From positions 1 to 44,948 of the forward strand of contig CAJWYM010000020.1 in NCBI GenBank assembly GCA_913049555.1: a stretch of 44,948 bases of DNA, written 5' to 3'. The notes beneath the pieces were generated by a model. The model had not been told where the DNA came from. It saw only the letters and a program-made list of their open reading frames with translations, and did no database searches. This DNA comes from an uncultured Opitutia bacterium (GTDB taxonomy: Bacteria > Verrucomicrobiota > Verrucomicrobiia > Opitutales > CAJWYM01). Positions 17,809-26,455 of the stretch are shown piece by piece. Every line of letters begins with the position of its first letter. Positions within the stretch are counted from its first letter, which is position 1. The translations under genes were made by a program, and so were the position numbers.

Positions 17809-19215
17809 ATGGCAAACCCCTCTCTATTTTCTCCGCTCTCGAATAGGAATTATAGATTTTTGTTTGTCGCCCAATTGATCTCTTTATTGGGGACTGGGAT
17901 CTCTACGCTTGCACTTGGATTGTTGGCTTTCAAAATATCTGGGGAAGAAGCTCCCCTTGTTTTAGGAACCGCTTTGACTATCAAAATGATCGCCTATCTC
18001 TTTGGGGTGCCTGTAGTGAATGGATTTGTTCATAAGTTTCCTCGGAAATCCTGTATGATTGCCCTGGATTTATTGCGGTCTATTCTATTGTTGTCCTTCC
18101 CTTGGATTTCTGAAAATTGGCACTTGTATGGTTTGGTATTTTTATTGCAGCTTTGCTCTGCTGGATTCACCCCACTGTTTCAATCGACAATCCCCGATGT
18201 GATCAAAGAGGAAAATGAATATACGAAAGCTTTGTCTTTATCTAGAATCGCTTACGACTTGGAGAATCTTTTAAGTCCTATGTTGGCCACGGCGATTCTT
18301 TTTTCAGCGGTGCCTTTTACTTCCTTGTTTTATTTGGATAGCTTGACTTTTCTGGTGTCTGCAATGTTTGTGGCCTTTGCAGTGATTCCAAAGTCTCAAT
18401 CCTTATCAAAAGCAGGATCTGCATTTGATCATTATACCTATGGGATAAAAAGTTATTTGAAAACTCCTAGGCTTCGTGGATTGCTTTCTCTTTACATGGT
18501 GGTTGCATTAGCGAGCTCTATGGTAATTGTAAACAGCATCACTTATGTAAAGACTCTTTTGAATGAATCGGATCGCCATTTGACAGTGGCTTTTTGTGCT
18601 GTTGGGGTCGGCTCTATTCTTGTGGCTTTTTGTTTGCCTAAATTTTTAACGCAAAGAAATATTAGAAAAACCATGATGGTTGGAGCCCTCTGCTTGTTGG
18701 TTGGATTGTCTTTAGGGATCTGGCTTCCCTCTTATCCTTTCTTTTTGGGTTTATGGTTTCTTTTGGGGATTGGGCTTTCAATGGTCCAAACTCCAGCAGG
18801 AAAATTGGTCGCGTTCTCCAGCTCTGAAGGCAACCGATCTTCCTATTTTGCAGCTCATTTTTCTTTGACGCATGCTTGTTGGTTGATTTCTTATTTGCTT
18901 TCTGGATATCTTGCAAATCGATACGGTTTGCAGCTTACATTTACAGTTTTTGCAATTTTAGGGGCTTTCTTTGTATTGCTAGCTCCAATTTTTTGGCCTT
19001 TTAAGGACTCTTTGGAGGGGTCAGACAGTCCAGAGGGGCTCATAGAATTGAAGTCCCAAATAAGGGATGCTTCCTCTAATTCGAATCATTCGCTAAAAAT
19101 CCCCTATCCGAATCCTTTCCATGAGCCCCGAGAAAATCCAGTTTATAAAGATTCTAAAAATAAAAAGAGGGATGAATCCGAGGACGAAAAGGGGGAGTCC
19201 CATTCGAATTTTTAA
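17809..19215 (+). CDS. MFS transporter, NreB-like
   Basis: A 468-aa major facilitator with about 11-12 membrane segments up to residue ~410. The N-terminal pattern (NRNYRFLFVAQLISLLGTGIST), the GFTPLFQSTIPDV segment near 124-136 and SLSRIAYDLENLLSP near 146-160 resemble the NreB/NrsD nickel-exporter branch of the family. The last ~60 residues form a charged, hydrophilic cytoplasmic tail with a few histidines; NrsD-type proteins have His-rich tails, but this one is only mildly so. It probably exports a small compound or metal ion; the substrate assignment is weak. It stands alone, with a possible structured leader upstream. Confidence 0.8.
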   Translation: MANPSLFSPLSNRNYRFLFVAQLISLLGTGISTLALGLLAFKISGEEAPLVLGTALTIKMIAYLFGVPVVNGFVHKFPRKSCMIALDLLRSILLLSFPWISENWHLYGLVFLLQLCSAGFTPLFQSTIPDVIKEENEYTKALSLSRIAYDLENLLSPMLATAILFSAVPFTSLFYLDSLTFLVSAMFVAFAVIPKSQSLSKAGSAFDHYTYGIKSYLKTPRLRGLLSLYMVVALASSMVIVNSITYVKTLLNESDRHLTVAFCAVGVGSILVAFCLPKFLTQRNIRKTMMVGALCLLVGLSLGIWLPSYPFFLGLWFLLGIGLSMVQTPAGKLVAFSSSEGNRSSYFAAHFSLTHACWLISYLLSGYLANRYGLQLTFTVFAILGAFFVLLAPIFWPFKDSLEGSDSPEGLIELKSQIRDASSNSNHSLKIPYPNPFHEPRENPVYKDSKNKKRDESEDEKGESHSNF

Positions 19216-19469
19216 AAGGAAGGGAAGAACTTTAAAAAAAATAGAATTTTCATTGAAAAATGGATCCAAACTGGATGTAAATTAGAAATCACTAATACTG
19301 TCAAGTAGCCGTTAGATATGGTTTGGGCTTGGATTTAAAATTCAATAAGGATGTTCTTAAAAACAATTAGATGGTTTCCTTGCTTGCCAAAGTGTGAGAG
19401 TAAAAATTGTGTAAAAGATTTGTGAATTTCTGTTGATATAACTGGATTCAACACTATTGTATACAAACG

Positions 19470-19703
19470 ATGAGTCAGGAAGATATTAAAATAGTGGGCT
19501 TAGGCTTGGATTCTAAAGACGGTCACAAACGAATTACTCAGGGAGATCGTTTCACCCTTGTTGGCGGTTCTGAGGAGACTCACTCAAAGATGACAGAGAC
19601 AGTCTGCAAAACTTTCGAAGATCTCGACAGCCGTGGAAAAAATTTAAAGACCATTGAACAAAAAGAATTGGTTGATTTAATAGAAAAAAATACTCCTTCC
19701 TGA
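19470..19703 (+). CDS. Small conserved-looking protein, unknown
   Basis: A 77-aa soluble acidic/basic protein that I do not recognise. It has no signal peptide, membrane segment or cysteine cluster apart from a single Cys. Segments VGLGLDSKDGHKRITQGDRFTLVGGSEETH read like a short beta-rich domain, followed by a helix (KTIEQKELVDLIEKNT). It precedes the Lys/Pro-rich membrane protein by 70 nt in the same direction and may be cotranscribed with it. The DNA just upstream (TTGATA, then TATTGT ending 15 nt before the ATG) could be a promoter giving a very short leader. The coding call rests on compact length, orderly codons and placement. Confidence 0.6.
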   Translation: MSQEDIKIVGLGLDSKDGHKRITQGDRFTLVGGSEETHSKMTETVCKTFEDLDSRGKNLKTIEQKELVDLIEKNTPS

Positions 19704-19773
19704 ATACACAGTCTTATAACTTTTATTTGAGGAGCTTGACTAAACTAAATTTCCATTTTTAAATTATTAAAAT

Positions 19774-21300
19774 ATGAGCAACCCCAGTGATACTGATTCC
19801 GGTGCCCCAAAGCCACCAACTCGTTTTACTCTTAAAAAGCCAGCGCTTAAAAAGCCGGCACTAAAAAAGCCAAGCATCCCGATCGGTAAGCCAATAAAGA
19901 AACCTGTTAAGACTGATGTTGCTAAGCCCAGTATCCCAACCACAGGGAAACCTCCTGCACCTTCTGCAAATAAACTTACGCCTCCTTCTTTGAGTAAGCC
20001 TCAAAGCACTCCAGCGCCTCCAAAACCTTCAGCCCCATCAAAACCTTCAAGCCCTACAATTCCTAACAAGCCAAAGTCTCCAGCTCCCACAGTTTCAGCG
20101 CCTCCTGCACCTTCCGCAGACAAGCCTAAGGCACCTAAGCCTGTAATTAAAAAACCTCTTACAGGGAAAGCTCCAGTTGAAAGCGGGGTTTCAGGGGCTC
20201 TCAAACCCAAGACCGCGGATGGGAAAATGAAATCAGGGTTGCCTCCCAAACCGACGGAGGTCAAAAAAGTGACGCCTGCTCGTCTCGACCCAGTATTGGA
20301 AAAAAGTGAGGAATCTCCTGAGACTAAACTTCCCAAACCTCCTCAATCAGCACCTTCCAAATCCCCAACTCCGACTACAGTCAAAGAGGTAGCTAAAGTC
20401 TCTCCTCCCACTTTTTCAGCCCCAAAGCCTAAAAAAGGACCTACTTTACTCAAAAAGCCAGATCTTCAAAAGTTGTCTGCGCCAAAACCTGCGCTTACTC
20501 CTGACTCTTCAGGAAAGCCTGCACCTTCGAAGCCCTCCCTCAAGAGGCCCGGAGTGCCTGGGGTTCCAAGTTCTGTTCCGGCGACACCTGCTCCTATTCC
20601 TAAGCCCAATGCGAAGCCCAATTTAGCCAAGGCCGAGGATGTAAAATCCGCTCAGTCCGAAAAACCTTCCATTCCTTCTAAACCTTCCGTTCCCACAAAG
20701 GAGCCTAGTGCTGCAAAGCCAGCCCCTGTTTCTGTTGATAAACCTTCTTCAGGACCTATTCTCAAAAAACCTGGACTTTCAATCCGAGCTTCTGAACCTT
20801 CTGTTGCCAAAACATCGGGGGTTCCCTCTAAACCTGAAAAACCTGGCATTGCAAAGAAGTCTGACTCAAGAGTTGCCAAACCCACCCCCATGAAGGCAGT
20901 TGCAGTCACTGCTAAAAAACCAGAATCTTCTGACCCGGTTAAAACTAAGATTGCCTCAGAGGGACCTAAGAAAAACCAAGCTGTTAAAAAGAGCCTTTCT
21001 AAAAATGTAACAGCCCCACCTTTCAAAAAAAGCTTAGGGCAAACCTCTACAAAAACGAATTCCGATTCCTCGGGTGAGGTTACTGAGGCCGATGATGGTG
21101 CTTCAGAAGCTAAAACCAAAATATTCAAAGCGACCGATACCAAAAAACTTAAAAAAGCGAAAAAGAAAAAAAGTGCTGATGTGAAATCCGCCAATTTAAT
21201 TACTGGGATTTCTTTTCTTGTTGTGGACATTGCCTCGATGGCTGCCACAGGCTTGTTTGCTTTTTGGATTTATAAACAATTGGCCCCGTTTTGGAAGTAG
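19774..21300 (+). CDS. Lys/Pro-rich, tail-anchored membrane protein
   Basis: A 508-aa protein dominated by Pro, Lys, Ala and Ser in short irregular KP/PxxP repeats, beginning with near-perfect copies of ALKKP. There is no signal peptide. The only hydrophobic stretch is at about residues 475-503 (ITGISFLVVDIASMAATGLFAFWIYKQL), so it is likely a tail-anchored inner-membrane protein with a long disordered, basic cytoplasmic (or, if inverted, periplasmic) arm. A basic KKLKKAKKKK segment precedes the anchor. The function is unknown; such arms can bind nucleic acid, envelope polymers or SH3-like partners. It lies between the 77-aa gene and trxA (45 nt before its ATG). Long reading frames on the opposite strand here are by-products of the biased composition. 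Confidence 0.75.
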   Translation: MSNPSDTDSGAPKPPTRFTLKKPALKKPALKKPSIPIGKPIKKPVKTDVAKPSIPTTGKPPAPSANKLTPPSLSKPQSTPAPPKPSAPSKPSSPTIPNKPKSPAPTVSAPPAPSADKPKAPKPVIKKPLTGKAPVESGVSGALKPKTADGKMKSGLPPKPTEVKKVTPARLDPVLEKSEESPETKLPKPPQSAPSKSPTPTTVKEVAKVSPPTFSAPKPKKGPTLLKKPDLQKLSAPKPALTPDSSGKPAPSKPSLKRPGVPGVPSSVPATPAPIPKPNAKPNLAKAEDVKSAQSEKPSIPSKPSVPTKEPSAAKPAPVSVDKPSSGPILKKPGLSIRASEPSVAKTSGVPSKPEKPGIAKKSDSRVAKPTPMKAVAVTAKKPESSDPVKTKIASEGPKKNQAVKKSLSKNVTAPPFKKSLGQTSTKTNSDSSGEVTEADDGASEAKTKIFKATDTKKLKKAKKKKSADVKSANLITGISFLVVDIASMAATGLFAFWIYKQLAPFWK

Positions 21301-21345
21301 TTTCCTTTTCAATTCATAATTTATTTAAACCACAAATTACATTCA

Positions 21346-21675
21346 ATGTCTGAAAAAATCCTAGAATTAAATGAAGCTTCATTTGAAGATGCTATCTCCT
21401 CTGGAGAGGCACCCGTAGTCGTTGACTTTTGGGCACCTTGGTGTGGCCCTTGTAAAGCAATCGCTCCAATATTGGAGGAAATTGCCGAAGAACAAGGCGA
21501 TAAAGTTAAAATATGCAAAGTCAATGTGGATGAGGAATCTGGAATTGCAGGAAAATACAGTATCCGTGCGATTCCTACATTGTTGATTTTTAATGGGGGA
21601 GAAATGGTGGAACAGGTCGTAGGTTTGTCCTCTAAAGATGATTTGGTTGCTAAATTGAATCAGCTCTCTGTTTAA
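21346..21675 (+). CDS. trxA: Thioredoxin
   Basis: A 109-aa classic thioredoxin: VVVDFWAPWCGPCK with the redox pair C33/C36 (WCGPC 32-36), the conserved aspartate in VVDFWA, and the cis-proline loop IRAIPTLLIF. It reduces disulfides in cytoplasmic proteins such as ribonucleotide reductase and PAPS/APS reductase. It is followed by a good terminator, so its transcription ends here. It may have its own promoter or read on from the preceding Lys/Pro-rich gene. Confidence 0.97.
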   Translation: MSEKILELNEASFEDAISSGEAPVVVDFWAPWCGPCKAIAPILEEIAEEQGDKVKICKVNVDEESGIAGKYSIRAIPTLLIFNGGEMVEQVVGLSSKDDLVAKLNQLSV

Positions 21676-21700
21676 TTTACTTTTTTATTACTTTAAATGG

Positions 21701-21732
21701 GTCGTTTCTTTAACCGGAAGCGGCTTTTTTTT
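21701..21732 (+). terminator. Terminator after trxA
   Basis: The stem GTCGTTTC / GAAGCGGC (with G:U pairs) is followed by eight T. It lies 25 nt after the trxA stop. The rest of the gap to 22016 holds no gene I can support; a small TTTTGT-AAT-ACAAAA hairpin lies at 21965-21979. Confidence 0.75.
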
Positions 21733-22016
21733 GCAAAATATGGGGTTTGAATTGGATTTCGTTGGCTCCCAAGTTTCTAATCAGAGGAAGAGGTATCCTT
21801 TAGACCCATTCTTTCAATGATTTAGAGAATTTATTAATTACTTAGGTTTCATAGAATCTTTTATCTATAATCATGTTAGCCATCCCCATATCTGAATGAA
21901 TTGCGACTGAAGTCGATTTTGTAAGGCCGATTGGATTTGTTAAAAAGTTTTTTTGAGGCTCGAATTTTGTAATACAAAACTTTTTAGTTTACTCGTTGAG
22001 ATTCCGTCTTTCGTTT

Positions 22017-22574
22017 ATGAAGTTTATCGTTATAGATCATCAGGATTCATTTACTTACAATTTAGTTCATCTTTTATCGAGAGAGTGCGAAGTGGAGGTT
22101 CTTGAGTATGGTCCAAGTATTTTGAATCCTAGGGATTGGAGTTCGAGTCATCTTGTTTTTTCTCCGGGTCCTGGATCTCCTGCTGATTATTCTTTTTCTA
22201 TTGATTTATACCAGCAAATGAAAGGAAAATTAAAAATCCTCGGAGTTTGTCTAGGTTTTCAAATGATTGTTTACGCTGAAGGCGGTCCTATTGTTCGGCA
22301 GAATAAAGTGATGCATGGGGTTGAAACTCCTTTAACCGTTGTCAACAACGCCCCTATGTATCAAGGATTGGAGGATATTCGCGTGGGAAGGTATCACTCA
22401 CTTCAAGTGGATTCCAGTCGGTTTCCACCGGATCTAAAGGTAACTGGATTGGATGCGGAAAATGATGTCATTTTGTCCTTCAAACATCAGCATCTTCCAA
22501 TTTACGGCTTCCAGTTTCATCCAGAGTCTTTTTTAACGAATTTAGGAGAGAGAATCATTGGAAATATTTTTTGA
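22017..22574 (+). CDS. pabA: Aminodeoxychorismate/anthranilate synthase glutaminase subunit
   Basis: A 185-aa class I glutamine amidotransferase. The catalytic triad is C78 (GVCLGFQ) with H168 and E170 (FHPES), and the oxyanion region is SPGPGSP (49-55). The ATG at 22017 (MKFIVIDHQDSF) is the family start; an upstream TTG is unlikely. It releases ammonia from glutamine for a PabB/TrpE partner. Because pabC overlaps it by 17 nt, the p-aminobenzoate (folate) role is preferred over tryptophan. No pabB gene is present in the window. Confidence 0.88.
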   Translation: MKFIVIDHQDSFTYNLVHLLSRECEVEVLEYGPSILNPRDWSSSHLVFSPGPGSPADYSFSIDLYQQMKGKLKILGVCLGFQMIVYAEGGPIVRQNKVMHGVETPLTVVNNAPMYQGLEDIRVGRYHSLQVDSSRFPPDLKVTGLDAENDVILSFKHQHLPIYGFQFHPESFLTNLGERIIGNIF

Positions 22575-23346
22575 TAAGCAATTAAAACCCGACTTGTCCA
22601 GAGAGGTTTGGGGGGTCGAGGGGTTCTACACTACGATCTGTCTAGAGTTGGATCCTATTGGCAATCCGCACCCATATTTTTGGTCCCATCATTGGGAACG
22701 ATTGAAAAATACGGCTTCAAGGGTAAGGATGCCTATTCCTGATGAAGATTGGGTGCTCCAACAAGTGAAGAAAGTGGGTTGGGAATTTCTAGAAAAATAC
22801 CCTCAATTACCTAGTTGTTTAGTAAGATTTGCAACCACTGTTGTAGGCTTTTCTTTTTATGCTTTTTATTCAAAGCCTGCCCAAGATTCTTTGGTGGGTG
22901 TTTTGAGTTCTGTCTCTAGAATGGATCCTGAGTGGAAGCTCTTAAGGGATCTAGAGTTTTATAAAGTTTTATGTTCTCTGGATCGACAAAGAGAGGAACT
23001 GTTACTTTTAAATCAAGAGGGTAGAATTCTTGAGGGTGCGACTACAAATCTAATTTTTAAAAGAGGAAATGTAGTCTACTTATCAGAAAAACAAAATTTA
23101 CGAGGCATCACTCGAAAGTTGTTGGAATCAAGTTTGCTGAAATGGGCCGACAAGGTTGAAGATCAATCCATTTTTTTGGATCAATTGTCTTCGATCGATG
23201 AGATTGTCTGCTTAGGATCTGGTAAAGAGGTCATCGGTCTTAAATCGATTGCGGAATTCGATTGGAAGTGTGGAGAGGAAAGGTTGTGTCAGTATTTAAA
23301 AAAACAATATTCTGAGATAAAGAGATCGGATTTAATGGGTAAATAA
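22558..23346 (+). CDS. pabC: Aminodeoxychorismate lyase (PabC-like, class IV aminotransferase fold)
   Basis: A 262-aa PLP enzyme of fold type IV. Family marks are an N-terminal GFYTTICLE, the ILEGATTNLIF block near 158-168 and LRGITRKLLE near 181-190. It would split 4-amino-4-deoxychorismate into p-aminobenzoate and pyruvate. The start is a TTG at 22558, supported by a strong Shine-Dalgarno (AGGAGAGAG) 6-8 nt upstream; it lies within the end of pabA, so translation is coupled. A branched-chain or D-amino-acid aminotransferase is the main alternative, but pairing with pabA favours PabC. Confidence 0.8.
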   Translation: MEIFFDKQLKPDLSREVWGVEGFYTTICLELDPIGNPHPYFWSHHWERLKNTASRVRMPIPDEDWVLQQVKKVGWEFLEKYPQLPSCLVRFATTVVGFSFYAFYSKPAQDSLVGVLSSVSRMDPEWKLLRDLEFYKVLCSLDRQREELLLLNQEGRILEGATTNLIFKRGNVVYLSEKQNLRGITRKLLESSLLKWADKVEDQSIFLDQLSSIDEIVCLGSGKEVIGLKSIAEFDWKCGEERLCQYLKKQYSEIKRSDLMGK

Positions 23347-23373
23347 GTAGAAAAACGGGATTGATTGGGTTGA

Positions 23374-23399
23374 AAATCACTTTTTTTTAAAAAAGGTGA
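23374..23399 (+). terminator. Weak hairpin after pabC
   Basis: A TCAC-T-run / A-run-GGTGA inverted repeat lies about 30 nt after the pabC stop. It is A/T-rich, so the stem is weak, and the T-run is inside the stem, not after it. It may act as a weak terminator in either direction. Confidence 0.3.
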
Positions 23400-23585
23400 A
23401 TTTATTTTCTATTCATGAAGTATTACTGTTGTAATTTTTGAACGAAGTTGTTTTTATTAATAATCAATTAGATTTTAGATGTTCAATCCTTGAACTTCCT
23501 TAAGGTTTAGTCGTAAAGCAAATTAAATCATGTAAGTTATCCCTTTTGATTTCTTATGTGATATCAATAACAAATACAATATAAT

Positions 23586-23789
23586 ATGAGTACAGGTACA
23601 GTTAAATGGTTCGATTCTGAAAAAGGATATGGTTTTATTACACCCAATGATGGTGGAAAAGATCTATTCGTTCACCATTCAGAAATCGAGTGTGATGGTT
23701 ATGCATCCTTAGATGAAGGTGAAAATGTAACTTTTGAAGTAGGACAAGGTAAAAAAGGTCCATGCGCACAAAAAGTGCAAGCGGGATAA
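23586..23789 (+). CDS. Cold-shock domain protein
   Basis: A 67-aa single cold-shock domain with RNP1 (KGYGFI, residues 14-19) and RNP2 (DLFVHHSEI). It binds single-stranded RNA/DNA and acts as an RNA chaperone. The 239-nt upstream spacer holds an AT-rich leader, as is common for csp genes whose 5' UTR responds to temperature, but no specific element is proven. A strong terminator follows. It is a monocistronic unit. Confidence 0.95.
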   Translation: MSTGTVKWFDSEKGYGFITPNDGGKDLFVHHSEIECDGYASLDEGENVTFEVGQGKKGPCAQKVQAG

Positions 23790-23816
23790 TCGATTATTCG
23801 AATATTTTAGAGGAAG

Positions 23817-23843
23817 GCCTACTTGAAAAAGTAGGCTTTTTTT
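23817..23843 (+). terminator. Terminator after the cold-shock gene
   Basis: The perfect 8-bp stem GCCTACTT / AAGTAGGC has a GAAA tetraloop and a run of seven T. It lies 28 nt past the stop. Confidence 0.92.
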
Positions 23844-23916
23844 ATGGGCACTTCATAGAAATTGAAATTCTCATGAAGAATTTAGATTTTATAATTGTAT
23901 CAATCATTTTTAGATT

Positions 23917-24843
23917 TTGAATAAGAAATTGTTTCTTTTGACGGGGCCAACGGCAGTAGGTAAAACCGAATTGTCGATAAGGTGGGCTGAGCAGAATAAT
24001 GCTGAAATTTTATCTTGTGATTCATTGCTTTTTTACAAAGGCATGGATATAGGCACTGCAAAACCCTCCGCCAAGGAAAGAAGCCGAGTCACTCATCATG
24101 GCATTGATTTGGTAGAATCCTGCGAACAGTTTGATATTGGTCGCTACCTTGAATATTCTAAAAAAGTGGTTGAAGATATCTGGTCTAGGGAAAAAAAAGT
24201 CTTAATTACCGGAGGAAGTGGTTTTTATTTAAAATCTTTTTTTGCCCCTGTTGTGGATACCATTGTAATTGAAGATTCAGTAAAAAATAAAGTGGACCAA
24301 ATTTTTAAGTTTGAGGGCTTGGATGGATTGGTTCAGGAATTGAAAAGGAGAAATCAAGGAGAAGATTTTCAAATAGATCTTAACAATCCTCGTCGTGTTA
24401 TTCCCAGCTTAGAACGCTGTATTCAGACGGGTAAATCGATTCGAGCTCTGCGTGCAGAATTTGAATCTTCGGATTTTCCGTTTAAAGAAACTCCCTGTTG
24501 CTCTTGCTTGCTGTCCCGTTCAAAATCTCTTTTACACAAAAGAGTCTCTAAAAGAGCTCAAGAAATGCTTGAAAATGGCCTTGTTGAGGAAGTTGAAAAA
24601 TTAATAGAACTTGGTATTAAGCAAAACCCTAGTGCTGCAAATTCGATTGGTTATAGAGAAAGCATAGAATTTTTAGAAAATTCTGAAATGGATGAAATGC
24701 AACTTTATGAGAAGATTGTTACAAACACAAATCGACTTATCAAAAAACAAGGAACTTGGTTTAGGACCCAGATTCAATGGGACCAATTTGTGGATCTTGA
24801 TACGGGCGTTGAAGTCGTGGATCTTTTATTTGGATCTCCTTGA
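23917..24843 (+). CDS. miaA: tRNA dimethylallyltransferase
   Basis: A 308-aa enzyme that adds a dimethylallyl group to A37 of tRNAs reading codons that begin with U. P-loop GPTAVGKT (10-17), then DSLLFYKGMDIGTAKP (37-52), GGSGFYLKSFF near 101-111 and a C-terminal RLIKKQGTWFR block fit MiaA. The usual DSMQ/DSRQ is DSLL here, a mild deviation. The start is a TTG at 23917; no in-frame ATG is close, and the ribosome site is poor, so the exact start is uncertain. The P-loop kinase gene follows 41 nt later. Confidence 0.93.
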   Translation: MNKKLFLLTGPTAVGKTELSIRWAEQNNAEILSCDSLLFYKGMDIGTAKPSAKERSRVTHHGIDLVESCEQFDIGRYLEYSKKVVEDIWSREKKVLITGGSGFYLKSFFAPVVDTIVIEDSVKNKVDQIFKFEGLDGLVQELKRRNQGEDFQIDLNNPRRVIPSLERCIQTGKSIRALRAEFESSDFPFKETPCCSCLLSRSKSLLHKRVSKRAQEMLENGLVEEVEKLIELGIKQNPSAANSIGYRESIEFLENSEMDEMQLYEKIVTNTNRLIKKQGTWFRTQIQWDQFVDLDTGVEVVDLLFGSP

Positions 24844-24884
24844 GAATTGTGAACACATTCCAAATTTGAATTATTGATTGCATT

Positions 24885-25400
24885 ATGGGAATTGTTCATA
24901 TCGTTACCGGAAGTCCAGGAGTTGGAAAAACTACCTATGGTTTAAAGTTGGCAAGGGATCGATCGGCTTGCTTTCTAGACATTGATACAGTGAGTGAAAC
25001 TTTCGTTCGAAAAACTTTGAAAATATTAGGCAGAGACCCAGAAGATCGTGACAGTTCTTTTTTCAAAGAAAATTTTCGCTCTGACATTTATAAAGCTACC
25101 TTTAAAATCGCAAAAGAAAATTGCAGTTGGCAAGAGGTTGTTGTTGTGGGCCCCTTTACTCAAGAAATTCGGCAAGAAGATTGGTTGTTGCAATTGAGAA
25201 ATTTTTTTGATTGCGAGGTGAAAGTTTATTATATCTATTGTCAGCCTTATGAAAGGAAGGCTCGAATCTTAGGGCGTGGGAACCCCCGAGATGAAAACAA
25301 GATCAAAGATTGGGATCGATCGTTGGATTATTATGGGGAGGAATCCCGTCCTGAATTTCAGCATGAATTTATTGATACGAGTTCTGAGACCCCCTCCTGA
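24885..25400 (+). CDS. Small P-loop (AAA_33-like) kinase, unknown substrate
   Basis: A 171-aa soluble P-loop protein: IVTGSPGVGKTTYG at 7-20 (Walker A GSPGVGKT), a DIDT motif near 33-36 where small-molecule kinases place an acidic residue, VVVVGPF near 87-93, and a lid-like basic segment RKARILGRGNPRDENK near 124-139. This resembles adenylate-kinase-like and zeta-toxin/chloramphenicol-phosphotransferase-like small kinases, but no specific family is clear. It lies downstream of miaA in the same direction. There is no antitoxin-like partner, so a toxin role is not supported. Confidence 0.75.
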   Translation: MGIVHIVTGSPGVGKTTYGLKLARDRSACFLDIDTVSETFVRKTLKILGRDPEDRDSSFFKENFRSDIYKATFKIAKENCSWQEVVVVGPFTQEIRQEDWLLQLRNFFDCEVKVYYIYCQPYERKARILGRGNPRDENKIKDWDRSLDYYGEESRPEFQHEFIDTSSETPS

Positions 25401-25559
25401 AAGCTTTAATCCCTGATTAAAAATGGCCGCTCACACAACACATTTAGTAACCTTCGTTTGTAAAGATTTTCAGAATGTAATTGGGATCTCCTTGAAATTC
25501 TTTAGAAGGTTTTATTTTCGAATCGATTTTCTGGGTTCAATCCTTCGGAGCCAACCTGG

Positions 25560-26441
25560 ATGATTGATAAGAAACATCTGGAGGTTGCTCAAAAAATTCG
25601 CGAGCTTGTCGATTGTGGTTTTTCTTTGGTAGAAGTTCGTTCTGTTACTGGAGGGTGTATTCATGAAGCTTACTTATATACTTCATCTTCTGGTGAAATA
25701 TTCTTTATTAAATTGAATCAAGTTTCATTTTTAGAGCATTTTAAGCAGGAGGCTTTTGCTCTAAAAGCTATACAAAAGACTCAAACGATTCGGACGCCGG
25801 TGGTTCTTGGCTGGGGTTCGACTTTAAAGAACAGTTTTTTGGCTTTGGAGTATATTGATATGAATTCTACTTCTAAAAAAAGGGGTCAAAGTATTTTAGG
25901 GGAGCATTTGGCAGCCATGCATCAAACTCTTTCAGATCGCTTTGGATGGTTTGATAATAACTTCATTGGTGCGACTCCCCAGATCAATCCTTGGAGCCCG
26001 GATTGGGTTGAATTTTATACCATTCATCGCTTGGAATATCAGTTTCGATTCGCCCAAAATAGTAGAGGCTATTCATTTAAAAAATCGGACGATTTACTTT
26101 CCTCAGTTCCTGATTACTTTAAATCTTATAAACCGGTCGCATCTTTGTTACATGGAGATCTGTGGTCTGGCAATGTTGCATTTCAAAAAGAGGAAACTCC
26201 TGTGATTTATGATCCGGCTTGTTTTTATGGAGACCGGGAATGCGAGATTGCATTTACTAAAATGTTTGGGGGTTTTGATTCTTCATTTTATCTCGCCTAT
26301 GAAAATAGATGGCCCTTAGATTCTGGATTCAAAAGGCGCATAAATCTTTACAACTTATACCATTATTTGAATCATTTTAATTTATTCGGCCCTTCTTATT
26401 TGGATGAAACCGAGCAAATAATTTCAATTTTGATAAACTAA
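25560..26441 (+). CDS. Fructosamine-kinase family protein
   Basis: A 293-aa protein with the aminoglycoside-phosphotransferase-like kinase fold of the fructosamine-3-kinase family. The nucleotide-binding Lys is likely in IFFIKLN (near 46-52), the catalytic loop is LLHGDLWSGN (about 197-206) and the metal-binding stretch is YDPACFYGDRECEIA (about 217-231), with the family's WxxFYxxHRLEYQ. It would phosphorylate ketoamine adducts on proteins so that they fall off (deglycation). The gene is complete and follows a 159-nt spacer without clear signals. Substrate specificity is inferred from the family. Confidence 0.88.
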   Translation: MIDKKHLEVAQKIRELVDCGFSLVEVRSVTGGCIHEAYLYTSSSGEIFFIKLNQVSFLEHFKQEAFALKAIQKTQTIRTPVVLGWGSTLKNSFLALEYIDMNSTSKKRGQSILGEHLAAMHQTLSDRFGWFDNNFIGATPQINPWSPDWVEFYTIHRLEYQFRFAQNSRGYSFKKSDDLLSSVPDYFKSYKPVASLLHGDLWSGNVAFQKEETPVIYDPACFYGDRECEIAFTKMFGGFDSSFYLAYENRWPLDSGFKRRINLYNLYHYLNHFNLFGPSYLDETEQIISILIN

Positions 26442-26455
26442 TTAATCCTCTTTAT

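Noticed and set aside
20001-21248. Long open frames on the minus strand across the Lys/Pro-rich gene
   Set aside because: The biased codons of the plus-strand gene keep the opposite frames open; no ribosome site or plausible protein is seen.
24885-25400. Zeta-like toxin of a toxin-antitoxin pair
   Set aside because: No small antitoxin gene is adjacent, and the neighbours are housekeeping genes; only the general P-loop kinase fold is supported.
25406-25422. TTTAATC/GATTAAA hairpin after the P-loop kinase gene as a terminator
   Set aside because: No T-run follows it and the stem is short and A/T-rich.
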